Made by a program: the position numbers and the translations under genes
NCBI GenBank assembly: GCA_002354095.1
Contig: DEKX01000019.1
Coordinates: 235,652 to 299,651 of the forward strand
From: Prevotella sp. UBA2711
GTDB lineage: Bacteria > Bacteroidota > Bacteroidia > Bacteroidales > Bacteroidaceae
DNA: 64,000 bases
Direction: 5' to 3'
Notes under the pieces: generated by a model
The model's database searches: none
The model's input: only the letters and a program-made list of their open reading frames with translations
Told to the model about the DNA's origin: nothing
Part shown: piece after piece, positions 24,782 to 32,772 of the stretch
How the letters are laid out: each line of letters opens with the position of its first letter
Numbering within the stretch: the stretch's first letter is position 1

Positions 24782-25576
24782 ATGAGAGTAATAATCGAAA
24801 CCGACTATCAGAAGATGTCGCAATGGGCTGCAGAACACGTGATTGAACGCATCAATGCTTTCCAGCCAACCAAAGAGAAACCGTTTGTATTAGGTTTGCC
24901 TACAGGTTCGTCGCCTGAAGGAATGTACGCCTGTCTTGTTAAGGCTAACAAGGAAGGCCGCGTATCGTTCAAGAATGTGTTGACGTTCAATATGGACGAA
25001 TATGTCAATCTTCCTGAAGACCACCCTGAGAGCTACCACTCTTTCATGGCCCGCAATCTGTTCGACCATATCGACTGTCCTAAAGAGAATATTCATATCC
25101 TGAACGGTAATGCCAAAGACTTGGCAGCCGAGTGTGCTCATTATGAGGAGATGATTCAGGAGGCAGGAGGCATCGACCTCTTCATCGGAGGAATCGGTCC
25201 TGACGGTCATATCGCTTTCAACGAGCCTTATTCCAGCCTTACCTCTCGCACCCGTGTAAAGACGCTCACCACCGATACCATCATTGCCAACTCACGTTTC
25301 TTTGACAACGATGTCAACAAGGTGCCCAAGCTCGCTCTGACCGTTGGAGTAGGTACAGTAATGGATGCTCGCGAAGTCATGATTTTGGTAAATGGTCACC
25401 ATAAGGCTCGTGCGCTGAAAGCAGCCGTTGAGGGAGCCGTTACCCACGAGTGGACCATCTCTGCCCTTCAGATGCACCAGCATGGCATCATCGTAGCCGA
25501 TGAGCCTGCCACCGATGAACTGAAGGTAGCCACCTACAAATATTTCAAGGATATCGAGAAAGATAACTTGTTGTAA
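24782..25576 (+). CDS. nagB: Glucosamine-6-phosphate deaminase
   Basis: NagB converts glucosamine-6-phosphate to fructose-6-phosphate and ammonia, the last step of amino-sugar catabolism. The 264 residues carry the family active site at the same numbering as E. coli NagB: Asp72 in NMDEY, and Asp141, His143 and Glu148 in GPDGHIAFNEP. The phosphate loop GLPTGSSPEG (38-47) is intact. No nagA or transporter neighbours it, so it appears monocistronic. It has its own promoter and a clear terminator at 25609-25639. Confidence 0.97.
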   Translation: MRVIIETDYQKMSQWAAEHVIERINAFQPTKEKPFVLGLPTGSSPEGMYACLVKANKEGRVSFKNVLTFNMDEYVNLPEDHPESYHSFMARNLFDHIDCPKENIHILNGNAKDLAAECAHYEEMIQEAGGIDLFIGGIGPDGHIAFNEPYSSLTSRTRVKTLTTDTIIANSRFFDNDVNKVPKLALTVGVGTVMDAREVMILVNGHHKARALKAAVEGAVTHEWTISALQMHQHGIIVADEPATDELKVATYKYFKDIEKDNLL

Positions 25577-25608
25577 ATCCTCAGGTCTTTTGGCCATTCA
25601 AACAATAC

Positions 25609-25642
25609 ATAGCCCTGCTAACTGATTTAGTAGGGCTATTTT
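25609..25642 (+). terminator. nagB terminator
   Basis: ATAGCCCTGCTA pairs with TAGTAGGGCTAT with one bulge and runs into TTTT. Confidence 0.82.
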
Positions 25643-25693
25643 AAAAATCTAAACTATCTCATGGAAACAGTAGGAAAATTAGAAGTTTTTCAT

Positions 25694-25702
25694 TATATTT
25701 GC
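25694..25702 (+). promoter_or_regulatory. Promoter -7 element of the GH97 gene
   Basis: TATATTTGC followed by AGAC, 31 nt before the ATG at 25734. Confidence 0.6.
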
Positions 25703-25733
25703 AGACAGAAAGAATCAACTAAATGGATTACAA

Positions 25734-27674
25734 ATGAGAACTAAATTATTATTACTAATGGTGCTGTGCGCTCTGGGTATGACGGCACAGACGAAACGAG
25801 TGACTTCGCCCGACGGCAAAATGGTGGTGACGGTGAAGGTGGAGAACGGTAAGGCAACCTATGGCGTCGAGTATGACGGGGTGGAGATGGTGAAGGCGTC
25901 GCGACTCGGCGTGGAGACGAGTATTGGCGATTACACCAAACATCTGAGTGTGGTGAAAAGCGAAGAGAACGTAGTGGAGAAACACTACGATATTTCGCGT
26001 ACCAAGACGTCGCATGTGGATTTCAAGGCTCATCGGCTCGACGTGACATTGGCGAATGAACGGAACAACCAGATGGTGGTAACGTTCCTGGTGGCTAATC
26101 ATGACGTGGCCTTCAATTACACGATTTTCAGGGAGAAGGCTGACGCGCCACAAAGTATTATTATAAAAGAGGAGAAAACGGCTTTCCGTCTGCCTGACGA
26201 AACTACAACCTTCATCACGCCTCAGAGCGACCCTATGATTGGTTTTGCACGTACGAAACCCAGTTATGAAGAGGTATTCTCGAATGATGCACCGATGAAT
26301 CGCAAGTCGCAATACGGTCACGGCTACACCTTCCCAGCCCTTTTCCATGTGGGTAACAAAGGTTGGGTGCTGATTAGCGAAACGGGGGTGACTTCAAAAT
26401 ATGTGGGCTCGCGCCTGAGCGATTATGACGAAGAGGACGGCTACGAGATAGATTACCCCATGGAGGGCGAGAGCAATGGCTTCGGCACGACCAAACCGGC
26501 TATCGCCTTGCCAGGCAGCACTCCTTGGCGCACTATCACTATCGGTCGCGACCTGAAACCTATCGTTGAAACGACTATCCCATTCGACCCTTTGGAGCCG
26601 CTTTACGAGGCTTCGCAGAGCTACAAGCCAGGGCGTTACACTTGGAGTTGGCTGATTTGGCAGGACGAGAGTTGTAATTACAACGACCAAGTAACCTTCA
26701 TCGACTTGGCTGCTAAGATGGGCTATGAGTATTGTCTGGTGGATGCCTGGTGGGATACCAATATCGGACGCGAGCGCATTGCCGAACTTTCCAGATATGC
26801 CCAGTCAAAGGGCGTGAGCCTGCTGTTGTGGTATAATTCAAACGGCTATGCCAACGATGCCCCTCAGGGTCCGTTCAACTGCATGAACTCCAGTTTGGCG
26901 CGTAATCGGGAGATGGCTTGGATGAAGAGCATTGGTGTGAAAGGTATCAAGGTGGACTTCTTCGGAGGTGACAAACAGCATACGCTGGCGCTCTACGAGG
27001 ATATTCTCAGCGATGCCAACCGCTATGGATTGCAATGCATCTTCCACGGATGTACGCTGCCTCGCGGATGGGAGCGCCTGTTCCCCAACTATGTAGCCAG
27101 CGAAGCCGTGTTGGCATCCGAAAATGTATTCTTCGACCCAGGAGCAGCCAAGCGTGAGGCTTTCGATCTGACGCTGCATCCTTTCTGTCGTAATGCGGTT
27201 GCCTCGATGGATTGGGGCGGTACGATGATGAACCGCTTTATGAGCAAGGACAATAAGAGCCGGCATCCGCGTATGACAACGGATATGTTCGAGATAGCCA
27301 GTGCTATCACCGTTCAGACCTCCGTACAGTGTATGGCTGTTCAGCCCAACAACCTCACGGAGCTGCCTCAGGTGGAGCTGGAACTGCTGAAGTCGCTGCC
27401 TACCACTTGGGACGAGACACGCTATATTGACGGCTATCCAGGCAAATTTGTGGTATTGGCGCGTCGTCATGCAGACAAATGGTATATTTCGGGCTTGAAT
27501 GCCGAGAAGGATGCCAAGAAGCTCACCCTCCAGTTGCCGATGTTTGCAGGGCAGACCGTCAGTTACTATACTGATAATGCTGAGGGCTATGCCATCGGGC
27601 AGCAACTGAAAGTCAATACGAAAGGTGAAGCGAAAGTGGTGATTCAGCCCAACGGCGGCATCATCATCCGATAA
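25734..27674 (+). CDS. Glycoside hydrolase family 97 (alpha-galactosidase/alpha-glucosidase type)
   Basis: The protein has 646 residues with a signal peptide (to about 18, GMTAQ), so it is periplasmic. The GH97 layout is an N-terminal beta-super-sandwich (20-270), a (beta/alpha)8 barrel, and a C-terminal sandwich ending QPNGGIIIR. GIKVDFFGGDKQ places Asp408 where retaining GH97 enzymes, such as Bacteroides alpha-galactosidase BT1871, have the nucleophile. SusB-type inverting members use Glu elsewhere, so a retaining mechanism is inferred. YTWSWLIWQ and CLVDAWWDTN are also family-like. There is no susC/susD pair nearby. Linkage specificity cannot be read from the sequence. Confidence 0.92.
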   Translation: MRTKLLLLMVLCALGMTAQTKRVTSPDGKMVVTVKVENGKATYGVEYDGVEMVKASRLGVETSIGDYTKHLSVVKSEENVVEKHYDISRTKTSHVDFKAHRLDVTLANERNNQMVVTFLVANHDVAFNYTIFREKADAPQSIIIKEEKTAFRLPDETTTFITPQSDPMIGFARTKPSYEEVFSNDAPMNRKSQYGHGYTFPALFHVGNKGWVLISETGVTSKYVGSRLSDYDEEDGYEIDYPMEGESNGFGTTKPAIALPGSTPWRTITIGRDLKPIVETTIPFDPLEPLYEASQSYKPGRYTWSWLIWQDESCNYNDQVTFIDLAAKMGYEYCLVDAWWDTNIGRERIAELSRYAQSKGVSLLLWYNSNGYANDAPQGPFNCMNSSLARNREMAWMKSIGVKGIKVDFFGGDKQHTLALYEDILSDANRYGLQCIFHGCTLPRGWERLFPNYVASEAVLASENVFFDPGAAKREAFDLTLHPFCRNAVASMDWGGTMMNRFMSKDNKSRHPRMTTDMFEIASAITVQTSVQCMAVQPNNLTELPQVELELLKSLPTTWDETRYIDGYPGKFVVLARRHADKWYISGLNAEKDAKKLTLQLPMFAGQTVSYYTDNAEGYAIGQQLKVNTKGEAKVVIQPNGGIIIR

Positions 27675-27682
27675 AAAAGAAG

Positions 27683-27711
27683 AAAAGGACAGCATCACGC
27701 TGTCCTTTTTT
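27683..27711. terminator. Bidirectional terminator between GH97 and dnaA
   Basis: AAAAGGACAGC and GCTGTCCTTTT enclose a 5-nt loop, with T-runs on both strands, between convergent genes. Confidence 0.9.
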
Positions 27712-27727
27712 CACCAATAACTATTCA

Positions 27728-29137
27728 CTATTGTTTTAATTTGAAAGAATTCTCTATACTGCTCAGTTCGGCATTGAAGGCTTTATCGACCTTCAGACGC
27801 TGCTCAATGGTGGAACAACTGTGAATCACCGTTGAGTGGTCGCGACCGCCAATGAGCTGTCCGATGCGCGATGCAGGCATCTTGGTGTACTTCTGAGCCA
27901 GATACATGGAAACCTGACGAACGATGACGTAGTCGCGCTTACGTGACTTGCTGAACACGTTCTGAGGCGTTACGTTGTAGTGGTTGCAAACCTTCTCCAG
28001 AATATCGTCGATGGTCAGCGGCTTGTTATCTACCTTCACGGCGCGCTTGATGATGCGCTCAGCCAAATGCATGTCAATGCCGCTGTTGTAAACAATCGAG
28101 TATGCCATCAGCGAATTGACCACACCTTCCAAGTCGCGAACCGAACCATTGGCTGACTCGGCAATGAACTGGATGACATCCTCAGGAATCTGCAAACCGT
28201 CGCGCTTGCACTTAGCGTGCAGAATGTCGATGCACAGCTGCACATTGGGCTTCTCCAACTCGGCAATCAGTCCACAGGAGAAACGTGTCAGCAAGCGGTC
28301 CTTCACACCCATGAGGTCAACTGGTGGGCGGTCGGAAGCCAGTATGATCTGCTTGCCCAAGCGGAACAGATGGTCGAAGATGTGGAAGAAGGTGTCCAGT
28401 GTCTTGGTGGCATTAGCCCACTCCTGCACATCGTCAACAATCAGAACATCGATGGTCTGGTAGAACTGGATGAAGTCATTGACCGTATTCTGGCGAACGG
28501 CATCCGTATATTGTACTTGGAACAGGCGTGCTGATACATATAGTACGCGCTTGTGCGGGTACATCTCTTTACACTTCACACCGATGGCATTAATCAGATG
28601 CGTTTTACCACAGCCAGAAGGACCAAACACAAAGAATGGATTGAACGTAGAACGTCCTGGATGTTCTGCTATCGAGAGACCTACCGTGCGAGGCAGCTTG
28701 TTGCTGTCGCCCTCGATGAAGGTCTGGAAAGTCTTGTGGATATCCAACTGGGGATTCAGATCCTGGGGCAGGGCAGCGTCCAACTGCGTTGGGGCCTTGT
28801 TACCACGAGTGGTAGCCTGACGCTGTTCGATGTTCACAGGTTCGCTGCCTTCTTCCTCGACCGTCAGTTTGTGCGTCTTATCGACTACAATACGATATTT
28901 CAGTTGGATGTTCTTGCCAAAGCAACGCGTCAGCACCTTGCCCAGCAGAGCCACATAGTATTGCTCCAGGTACTCATACACATACCGGCTTGGCACTTGT
29001 ATGAGGAGTGTTCGGCTTTCCTCATCGTATGTTTCGAATACGATGGGCGCGAACCAGGTTTTATATTGCTGCTCTGTGACGTTCTCCCTAATCAGGTGAA
29101 GGCAGTCGCCCCAAAGCGCCTTTGGAGTTTTTTCCAT
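27728..29137 (-). CDS. dnaA: Chromosomal replication initiator DnaA
   Basis: DnaA is a 469-residue AAA+ initiator that binds DnaA boxes at oriC and loads the helicase. Domain I (1-80, ALWGDCLHLIRENVTEQQYKTWF) is followed by a short linker domain II. Domain III has Walker A GPSGCGKT (about 172-179), VLIVDDVQEW as Walker B and the RLLTRFSCGL arginine region. Domain IV ends with the DNA-binding signature GGRDHSTVIHSC. A minus-strand CGAACTTTGC -7 element lies about 70 nt upstream. The flanking genes are not the classical dnaN/recF set, which is normal for Bacteroidota. Confidence 0.97.
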   Translation of the reverse strand: MEKTPKALWGDCLHLIRENVTEQQYKTWFAPIVFETYDEESRTLLIQVPSRYVYEYLEQYYVALLGKVLTRCFGKNIQLKYRIVVDKTHKLTVEEEGSEPVNIEQRQATTRGNKAPTQLDAALPQDLNPQLDIHKTFQTFIEGDSNKLPRTVGLSIAEHPGRSTFNPFFVFGPSGCGKTHLINAIGVKCKEMYPHKRVLYVSARLFQVQYTDAVRQNTVNDFIQFYQTIDVLIVDDVQEWANATKTLDTFFHIFDHLFRLGKQIILASDRPPVDLMGVKDRLLTRFSCGLIAELEKPNVQLCIDILHAKCKRDGLQIPEDVIQFIAESANGSVRDLEGVVNSLMAYSIVYNSGIDMHLAERIIKRAVKVDNKPLTIDDILEKVCNHYNVTPQNVFSKSRKRDYVIVRQVSMYLAQKYTKMPASRIGQLIGGRDHSTVIHSCSTIEQRLKVDKAFNAELSSIENSFKLKQ

Positions 29138-29517
29138 GCGGCGTTTACTTTATTTGTTACTATTTCAACTAATCTTGTTAAAGAATATAGTTTTCGTTTT
29201 CAAGTGCAAAGTTCGCACTTTTTTTTGATATATGCAAATCCCCTCTAATTCACAATTTTTAATCAATAGTGCGTAACTCGTTTATTTATGGGCGTTTAGG
29301 AAAATCTTTACACGAGGGAAGAAAATGCCCTCTTTTATATTTACAAGGTTCTGTTTATCAGTTGCTTATGCAAAACCGCACACTCTGTATGCGGTGTGCG
29401 GTTATGTGTGTCGTAAAATAGCGGAAGGCACTAATTTTAAAGACTTTCAACCCTTCGAGTGGAAGTTAATTGTACAAATCCTCTCTATTTAGACAAAATA
29501 AAAATTGGGGATAATTT
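29138..29517. other. 380-nt intergenic region upstream of dnaA, with hairpin
   Basis: It holds the probable dnaA promoter (minus-strand -7 at 29206-29214). A perfect 10-bp hairpin lies at 29374-29403 (AACCGCACAC / GTGTGCGGTT), and inner alternative pairing CCGCA/TGCGG is possible. A smaller stem is GAGGG..CCCTC at about 29314-29331. Only one weak DnaA-box-like site (TAATTCACA) was found, with no cluster or AT-rich unwinding block typical of oriC. No open reading frame of note is present. Confidence 0.6.
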
Positions 29518-30420
29518 TTATTTATCCTTTTTGCCGAAAACTGAGAAGTGAACATAGCGTTTTGGATGCTTTTTGAGATCCTTCAGGAGGGAGTCAGCAT
29601 CCGCTGCGGTATTGCTCAGATTGTTATAGAGGGTGGCATCGCGCATCAGGAGTCCCAGGGTGCCCTCATTGCTGTTGAGCTTTCTTGTCATCTCCTCGAC
29701 ATTAGCCAGTGTCTGATTGACTTTGGCAGTCATAGCGGCTACGTCGATAGCTGCCAGATTGGTCGTGAGCTGCTGGGTGTTGCCCAATACGCTGTCGGCT
29801 TTCACCATCATGGATGGCACGTTGCGCCCCAAACTGGCTGACAGAAGGCGCAGGTCAGCACTGGTTTGGTTGAGATTGGCTGTCATTCCTTCTACGTTGT
29901 GCAGGGTGTTGGCAAGAGCAGGGTCGGCCAAGAGTGTATTCAGACTGGTCAGGATAGAGTCGAGTTTAGGCATCATGGCTTCTATGGCAGGCACCATTTC
30001 TGCCACCTTGCCCATCATACCCTTTTCGGCGTGTCCCAGAATGGTGTCGCCTGCAGCAATAAACTGCAAAGGGTTATCCGTCAGCACCAGATTGATTTTC
30101 AGATTACCCAGCAGGTCGCTGGAAATTTCTGCCTGCGAACCGATGGGGATGCGCATCTGCTTGTCGAGGGCTACTCTGGCAACAATCTTCTTGGGTTGCA
30201 TATAGTCGTATTTCACCTCTTCCACTACACCCACCTTATAGCCGTTGGCATATACAGGCGATGACACGGAGAGACCGCTGGCATCTTCAAATTGCAGGTA
30301 ATAGGCATTGGAATTGGAAAAAAGGTTCAAACCCTTGAGGAAGTTAAGACCAAAGTAGAGCACTACCAGCGCCACGATGGCCACACAAGCTATCTGTACT
30401 TCTTTCGTAAAGAACTTCAT
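29518..30420 (-). CDS. MCE/MlaD family lipid-transport protein
   Basis: The protein has 300 residues. One N-terminal membrane anchor (about 9-29) is followed by an MCE domain (about 38-120; YLQFEDASGLSVSSPVYANGYKVGVV). A long amphipathic helical C-terminal part (about 140-285) has many evenly spaced Leu, Asn and Thr residues, as in MlaD-like proteins that form tunnels or tethers for phospholipid traffic between membranes. It lies 9 nt after the amidase gene, a pairing that suggests an envelope-maintenance operon. No MlaE or MlaF genes are adjacent. Confidence 0.88.
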   Translation of the reverse strand: MKFFTKEVQIACVAIVALVVLYFGLNFLKGLNLFSNSNAYYLQFEDASGLSVSSPVYANGYKVGVVEEVKYDYMQPKKIVARVALDKQMRIPIGSQAEISSDLLGNLKINLVLTDNPLQFIAAGDTILGHAEKGMMGKVAEMVPAIEAMMPKLDSILTSLNTLLADPALANTLHNVEGMTANLNQTSADLRLLSASLGRNVPSMMVKADSVLGNTQQLTTNLAAIDVAAMTAKVNQTLANVEEMTRKLNSNEGTLGLLMRDATLYNNLSNTAADADSLLKDLKKHPKRYVHFSVFGKKDK

Positions 30421-30429
30421 ATCTGTAAT

Positions 30430-31677
30430 CTATTGTTTGTTTTTGTTAGCTCTAAATTCGCGGATGGCTGTTCGTATGTCAACTTTCTGGTCGCCGCGGA
30501 AGGCAATGATAAAGGCTTCAGGGAAATTGCCTACCAAAGCTTCGCGCACCTTCACGATTTCATCGTAGTCGGCACTTTCGCCTACCGTATATTTATAGAA
30601 TCCGCCTTCTTCGTAATACTTGGCTGCAGGCTGTCCGTTCAGTTGTTTCTTGCTGAATTTCTTTTTTGACGAGCTGGCTACAATCTGTACCTTGAAGATG
30701 AGGGTTGAGTCTTTCGCTTCCTTGACTACTTCCGTTTCGGCTACAGCCTCAGGGATAGCAGGCTCAGGTTGTGTTTGCACAGGAATGTCAAGCTTGTCTT
30801 CTTTCTTCTCTGCTTCCTTTTTATCTTCCTTTTTCTTTTGCTCTTCCTGAGGCACTATCGTAGGAATATTGACTTCCTGTTTTTGTTCAGCCTGATAGGG
30901 CACGGTGATATTACCGTCATACTTGCGCTTATAGTCGAGGAAAGCCTGATAGATGCCATATCCCAAGCGGTCAATACCATTGGAACTGTTCAGGTATTCC
31001 TCCTCGTCGCGCGTGGTGATAAATCCTAACTCTATCAGACAACTGGGCATTGAGGTTTCGCGCAGTACCAGGAAACCAGCCTGTTTCACACCCTTGTTCT
31101 GGCGGTTAGCCGAGGCACAGGCACGCTTCTGTACGAAACGGGCCAGTTCTACGCTCTGTGCCATATTCTTGTCCTGCATGAACTCGAACATAATATAGCT
31201 CTCGCTGGAATTGGGATCGAAGCCTTCATACCGTTGCTTATAGTCTTTCTCGATGAGAATAACGGAGTTCTCGCGCTTTGCCACTTCCAGATTGGTGCCG
31301 GCACGGTGCATACCCAAGGTGTAGGTCTCCAAGCCTCTTACAGTCTTGGCTCGCGGCACCGCATTGGTGTGGATGGAGATAAACAGGTCGGCTTTATTGC
31401 GATTGGCAATATCGGCACGGGTGTGCAGAGGGATGAATACGTCCTTCTTGCGTGTATAGATGACTTTTACATCGGGACAGTTGCTCTCTACATAACGGCC
31501 AAAGGCAAGTGCTACATTCAGATTGATATTCTTTTCCATCGAAAAAGCACCCTTGGCTCCTGCATCATGTCCACCATGTCCGGCATCGATAACCAGCGTG
31601 AATTTCTTGTTTGCAGCAGAAACAATAGCTGCAAATCCAATGGTTATCCATAACAGTAGAATGATTCTATTCTTCAT
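30430..31677 (-). CDS. N-acetylmuramoyl-L-alanine amidase with C-terminal SPOR-like domain
   Basis: The protein has 415 residues from the ATG at 31677. A TTG at 31692 is in frame but close to the promoter and less likely. A signal peptide (to about SAAN) precedes an Amidase_3 domain. Zinc-site motifs are IDAGHGGHDAGAKG, the Glu in SMEKNINL, the His in ISIHTNA and the catalytic Glu in CLIELGFITT. A Lys/Glu-rich low-complexity linker (about 265-315) leads to a SPOR-like domain (FKVQIVASSSKKKF..). It cleaves the peptide stem from muramic acid during septal peptidoglycan splitting, and the SPOR part probably targets division sites. Confidence 0.93.
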   Translation of the reverse strand: MKNRIILLLWITIGFAAIVSAANKKFTLVIDAGHGGHDAGAKGAFSMEKNINLNVALAFGRYVESNCPDVKVIYTRKKDVFIPLHTRADIANRNKADLFISIHTNAVPRAKTVRGLETYTLGMHRAGTNLEVAKRENSVILIEKDYKQRYEGFDPNSSESYIMFEFMQDKNMAQSVELARFVQKRACASANRQNKGVKQAGFLVLRETSMPSCLIELGFITTRDEEEYLNSSNGIDRLGYGIYQAFLDYKRKYDGNITVPYQAEQKQEVNIPTIVPQEEQKKKEDKKEAEKKEDKLDIPVQTQPEPAIPEAVAETEVVKEAKDSTLIFKVQIVASSSKKKFSKKQLNGQPAAKYYEEGGFYKYTVGESADYDEIVKVREALVGNFPEAFIIAFRGDQKVDIRTAIREFRANKNKQ

Positions 31678-31696
31678 ATTTCTTGTTTTCAAGGGT

Positions 31697-31705
31697 GCAA
31701 AATTA
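31697..31705 (-). promoter_or_regulatory. Promoter -7 element of the amidase-MCE operon
   Basis: The minus strand reads TAATTTTGC followed by ACC, 19 nt before the ATG at 31677. This supports that ATG over the TTG at 31692. Confidence 0.68.
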
Positions 31706-31730
31706 ACTAATTTCCTGCAAATACAGCTAC

Positions 31731-32114
31731 TTATCTGTCAGTTTTATCATTTATTAAATGTAATTCCACACCAGCCCCCTGACAGTCGGCTCCCATAGGG
31801 GGATTCTGTTTTGTCAGCGTGAGGTCAATACTCTTAACGGCAGGGAAATGCTGCATCAGCGTTTGTGCGATGCGGCCTGCTACGTGTTCCAACAGGGCGG
31901 AGGGTTGCTCCATTTCCTGTTTGGCGAGTTGATAGACTTCGGCATAGTTGAGGGTATCGGCAACATCGTCGGTTTGCATCGCTTTGGAAATGTCGTAGCC
32001 TAAGCGGAGTGAAAGCAGGAAGTCGGCACCCACCTTCCTTTCTTGCGGCATGACCCCATGAAAAGCATGGAACCGCACCTCTTTCAGCACAATATATGAA
32101 CTTTCAACTTTCAA
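31731..32114 (-). CDS. folB: Dihydroneopterin aldolase, TTG start inside a heptad repeat
   Basis: FolB cleaves 7,8-dihydroneopterin to 6-hydroxymethyl-dihydropterin in folate synthesis and forms cytoplasmic octamers. The 127 residues show FHAFHGVMPQERKVG (substrate-binding Glu region), TLNYAEVYQLAKQEM, LLEHVAGRIAQ and the final LTLTKQNPP strand with the catalytic Lys. There is no ATG or GTG between an in-frame stop and the core fold except a GTG inside it. The TTG at 32114 is therefore the only start giving a full N-terminus. That TTG belongs to the heptanucleotide tract 32101-32142. The gene lies 17 nt after the upstream gene's stop. Confidence 0.9.
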   Translation of the reverse strand: MKVESSYIVLKEVRFHAFHGVMPQERKVGADFLLSLRLGYDISKAMQTDDVADTLNYAEVYQLAKQEMEQPSALLEHVAGRIAQTLMQHFPAVKSIDLTLTKQNPPMGADCQGAGVELHLINDKTDR

Positions 32115-32142
32115 CTTTCAACTCTCAACTTTCAACTCTCAT
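32101..32142. repeat. Heptanucleotide tract (6 units) across the folB start
   Basis: There are six consecutive 7-nt units of CTTTCAA or CTCTCAA (plus strand). The tract contains the stop codon of the upstream gene and the TTG start of folB. A change of one unit would alter the reading frame on both sides. Confidence 0.88.
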
Positions 32143-32659
32143 TGTTCACTTCCTCTTCATCATCTGTGCTTCCAGGAACGTACTTCTTCAGTGCGCGCTC
32201 TACACCTACCTTCCAGGTGTTGATGCTTTCGTCTTTGAGCGACAGGGAACCCACCAGACGAATCACATGTTCCAAAGGCATGCGATAGCGCAGAACGCCG
32301 GAAATCAGTTTGGCATAGTTCCAGTATTCAGGATTAAACTTCTCAGAAAGGCCTTCCACCGTCGTTTTATAGCCACGCTTGTTCTCAAACTGGAAGTCGT
32401 AACGCTTCGTTCCGTCTTCGTTCACCTGCTTGATAATCTTTCCCTTCGTTACTGTTTTGGGCAATACGATACCTTCTTCATCGTCCTGCAAACCAGTAAA
32501 GATTTCGTAGGGATAACCATCCAGTAATCCGATAAAGGCAACCCATTTTTCCTTGTTGTTCTGGAAACGTACTACGTCGCACTCCAATACCTGTGGGCGT
32601 ACCTCCACCACTTCAGGGCGTAGGTTTTGTGTTGATTCTTTCTTGTTGTTACTTTCCAT
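32132..32659 (-). CDS. Stand-alone ribonucleotide-reductase C-terminal-type module
   Basis: The protein has 175 residues from the ATG at 32659. An in-frame TTG at 32680 overlaps the promoter and is rejected. The sequence matches the extreme C-terminal part of class II (adenosylcobalamin-dependent) ribonucleoside-diphosphate reductases in Bacteroidota: RPQVLECDVVRFQNNKEKWV, DGYPYEIFTG, GYKTTVEGLSEKFNPEYWNYA, LISGVLRYRMPLEHV and INTWKVGVERALKKYVP. No catalytic barrel precedes it, and the promoter directly upstream shows it is a complete gene. It may pair with a separate reductase subunit or act as a regulator. The role is inferred only from similarity. folB follows in the same unit. Confidence 0.72.
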   Translation of the reverse strand: MESNNKKESTQNLRPEVVEVRPQVLECDVVRFQNNKEKWVAFIGLLDGYPYEIFTGLQDDEEGIVLPKTVTKGKIIKQVNEDGTKRYDFQFENKRGYKTTVEGLSEKFNPEYWNYAKLISGVLRYRMPLEHVIRLVGSLSLKDESINTWKVGVERALKKYVPGSTDDEEEVNNES

Positions 32660-32676
32660 ATTTTCGCGTTTTGTTT

Positions 32677-32685
32677 GCAAAGATA
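32677..32685 (-). promoter_or_regulatory. Promoter -7 element of the RNR-module/folB unit
   Basis: The minus strand reads TATCTTTGC followed by AAAC, 17 nt upstream of the ATG at 32659. Confidence 0.7.
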
Positions 32686-32760
32686 CAAATAAGTTTGATA
32701 TTTGGGAACACTTTTACTATAAAAAAACTCAAATAGTTTTCTGTTTTGGGAAATTCTTAG

Positions 32761-32769
32761 TATCTTCGC
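32761..32769 (+). promoter_or_regulatory. -7 element four bases from the nitroreductase ATG
   Basis: TATCTTCGC followed by ACC and the ATG at 32773. The spacing implies a leaderless or nearly leaderless transcript. Confidence 0.55.
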
Positions 32770-32772
32770 ACC

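Noticed and set aside
29138..29517. oriC next to dnaA
   Set aside because: Only one weak DnaA-box-like site and no box cluster; gene proximity alone is not enough.
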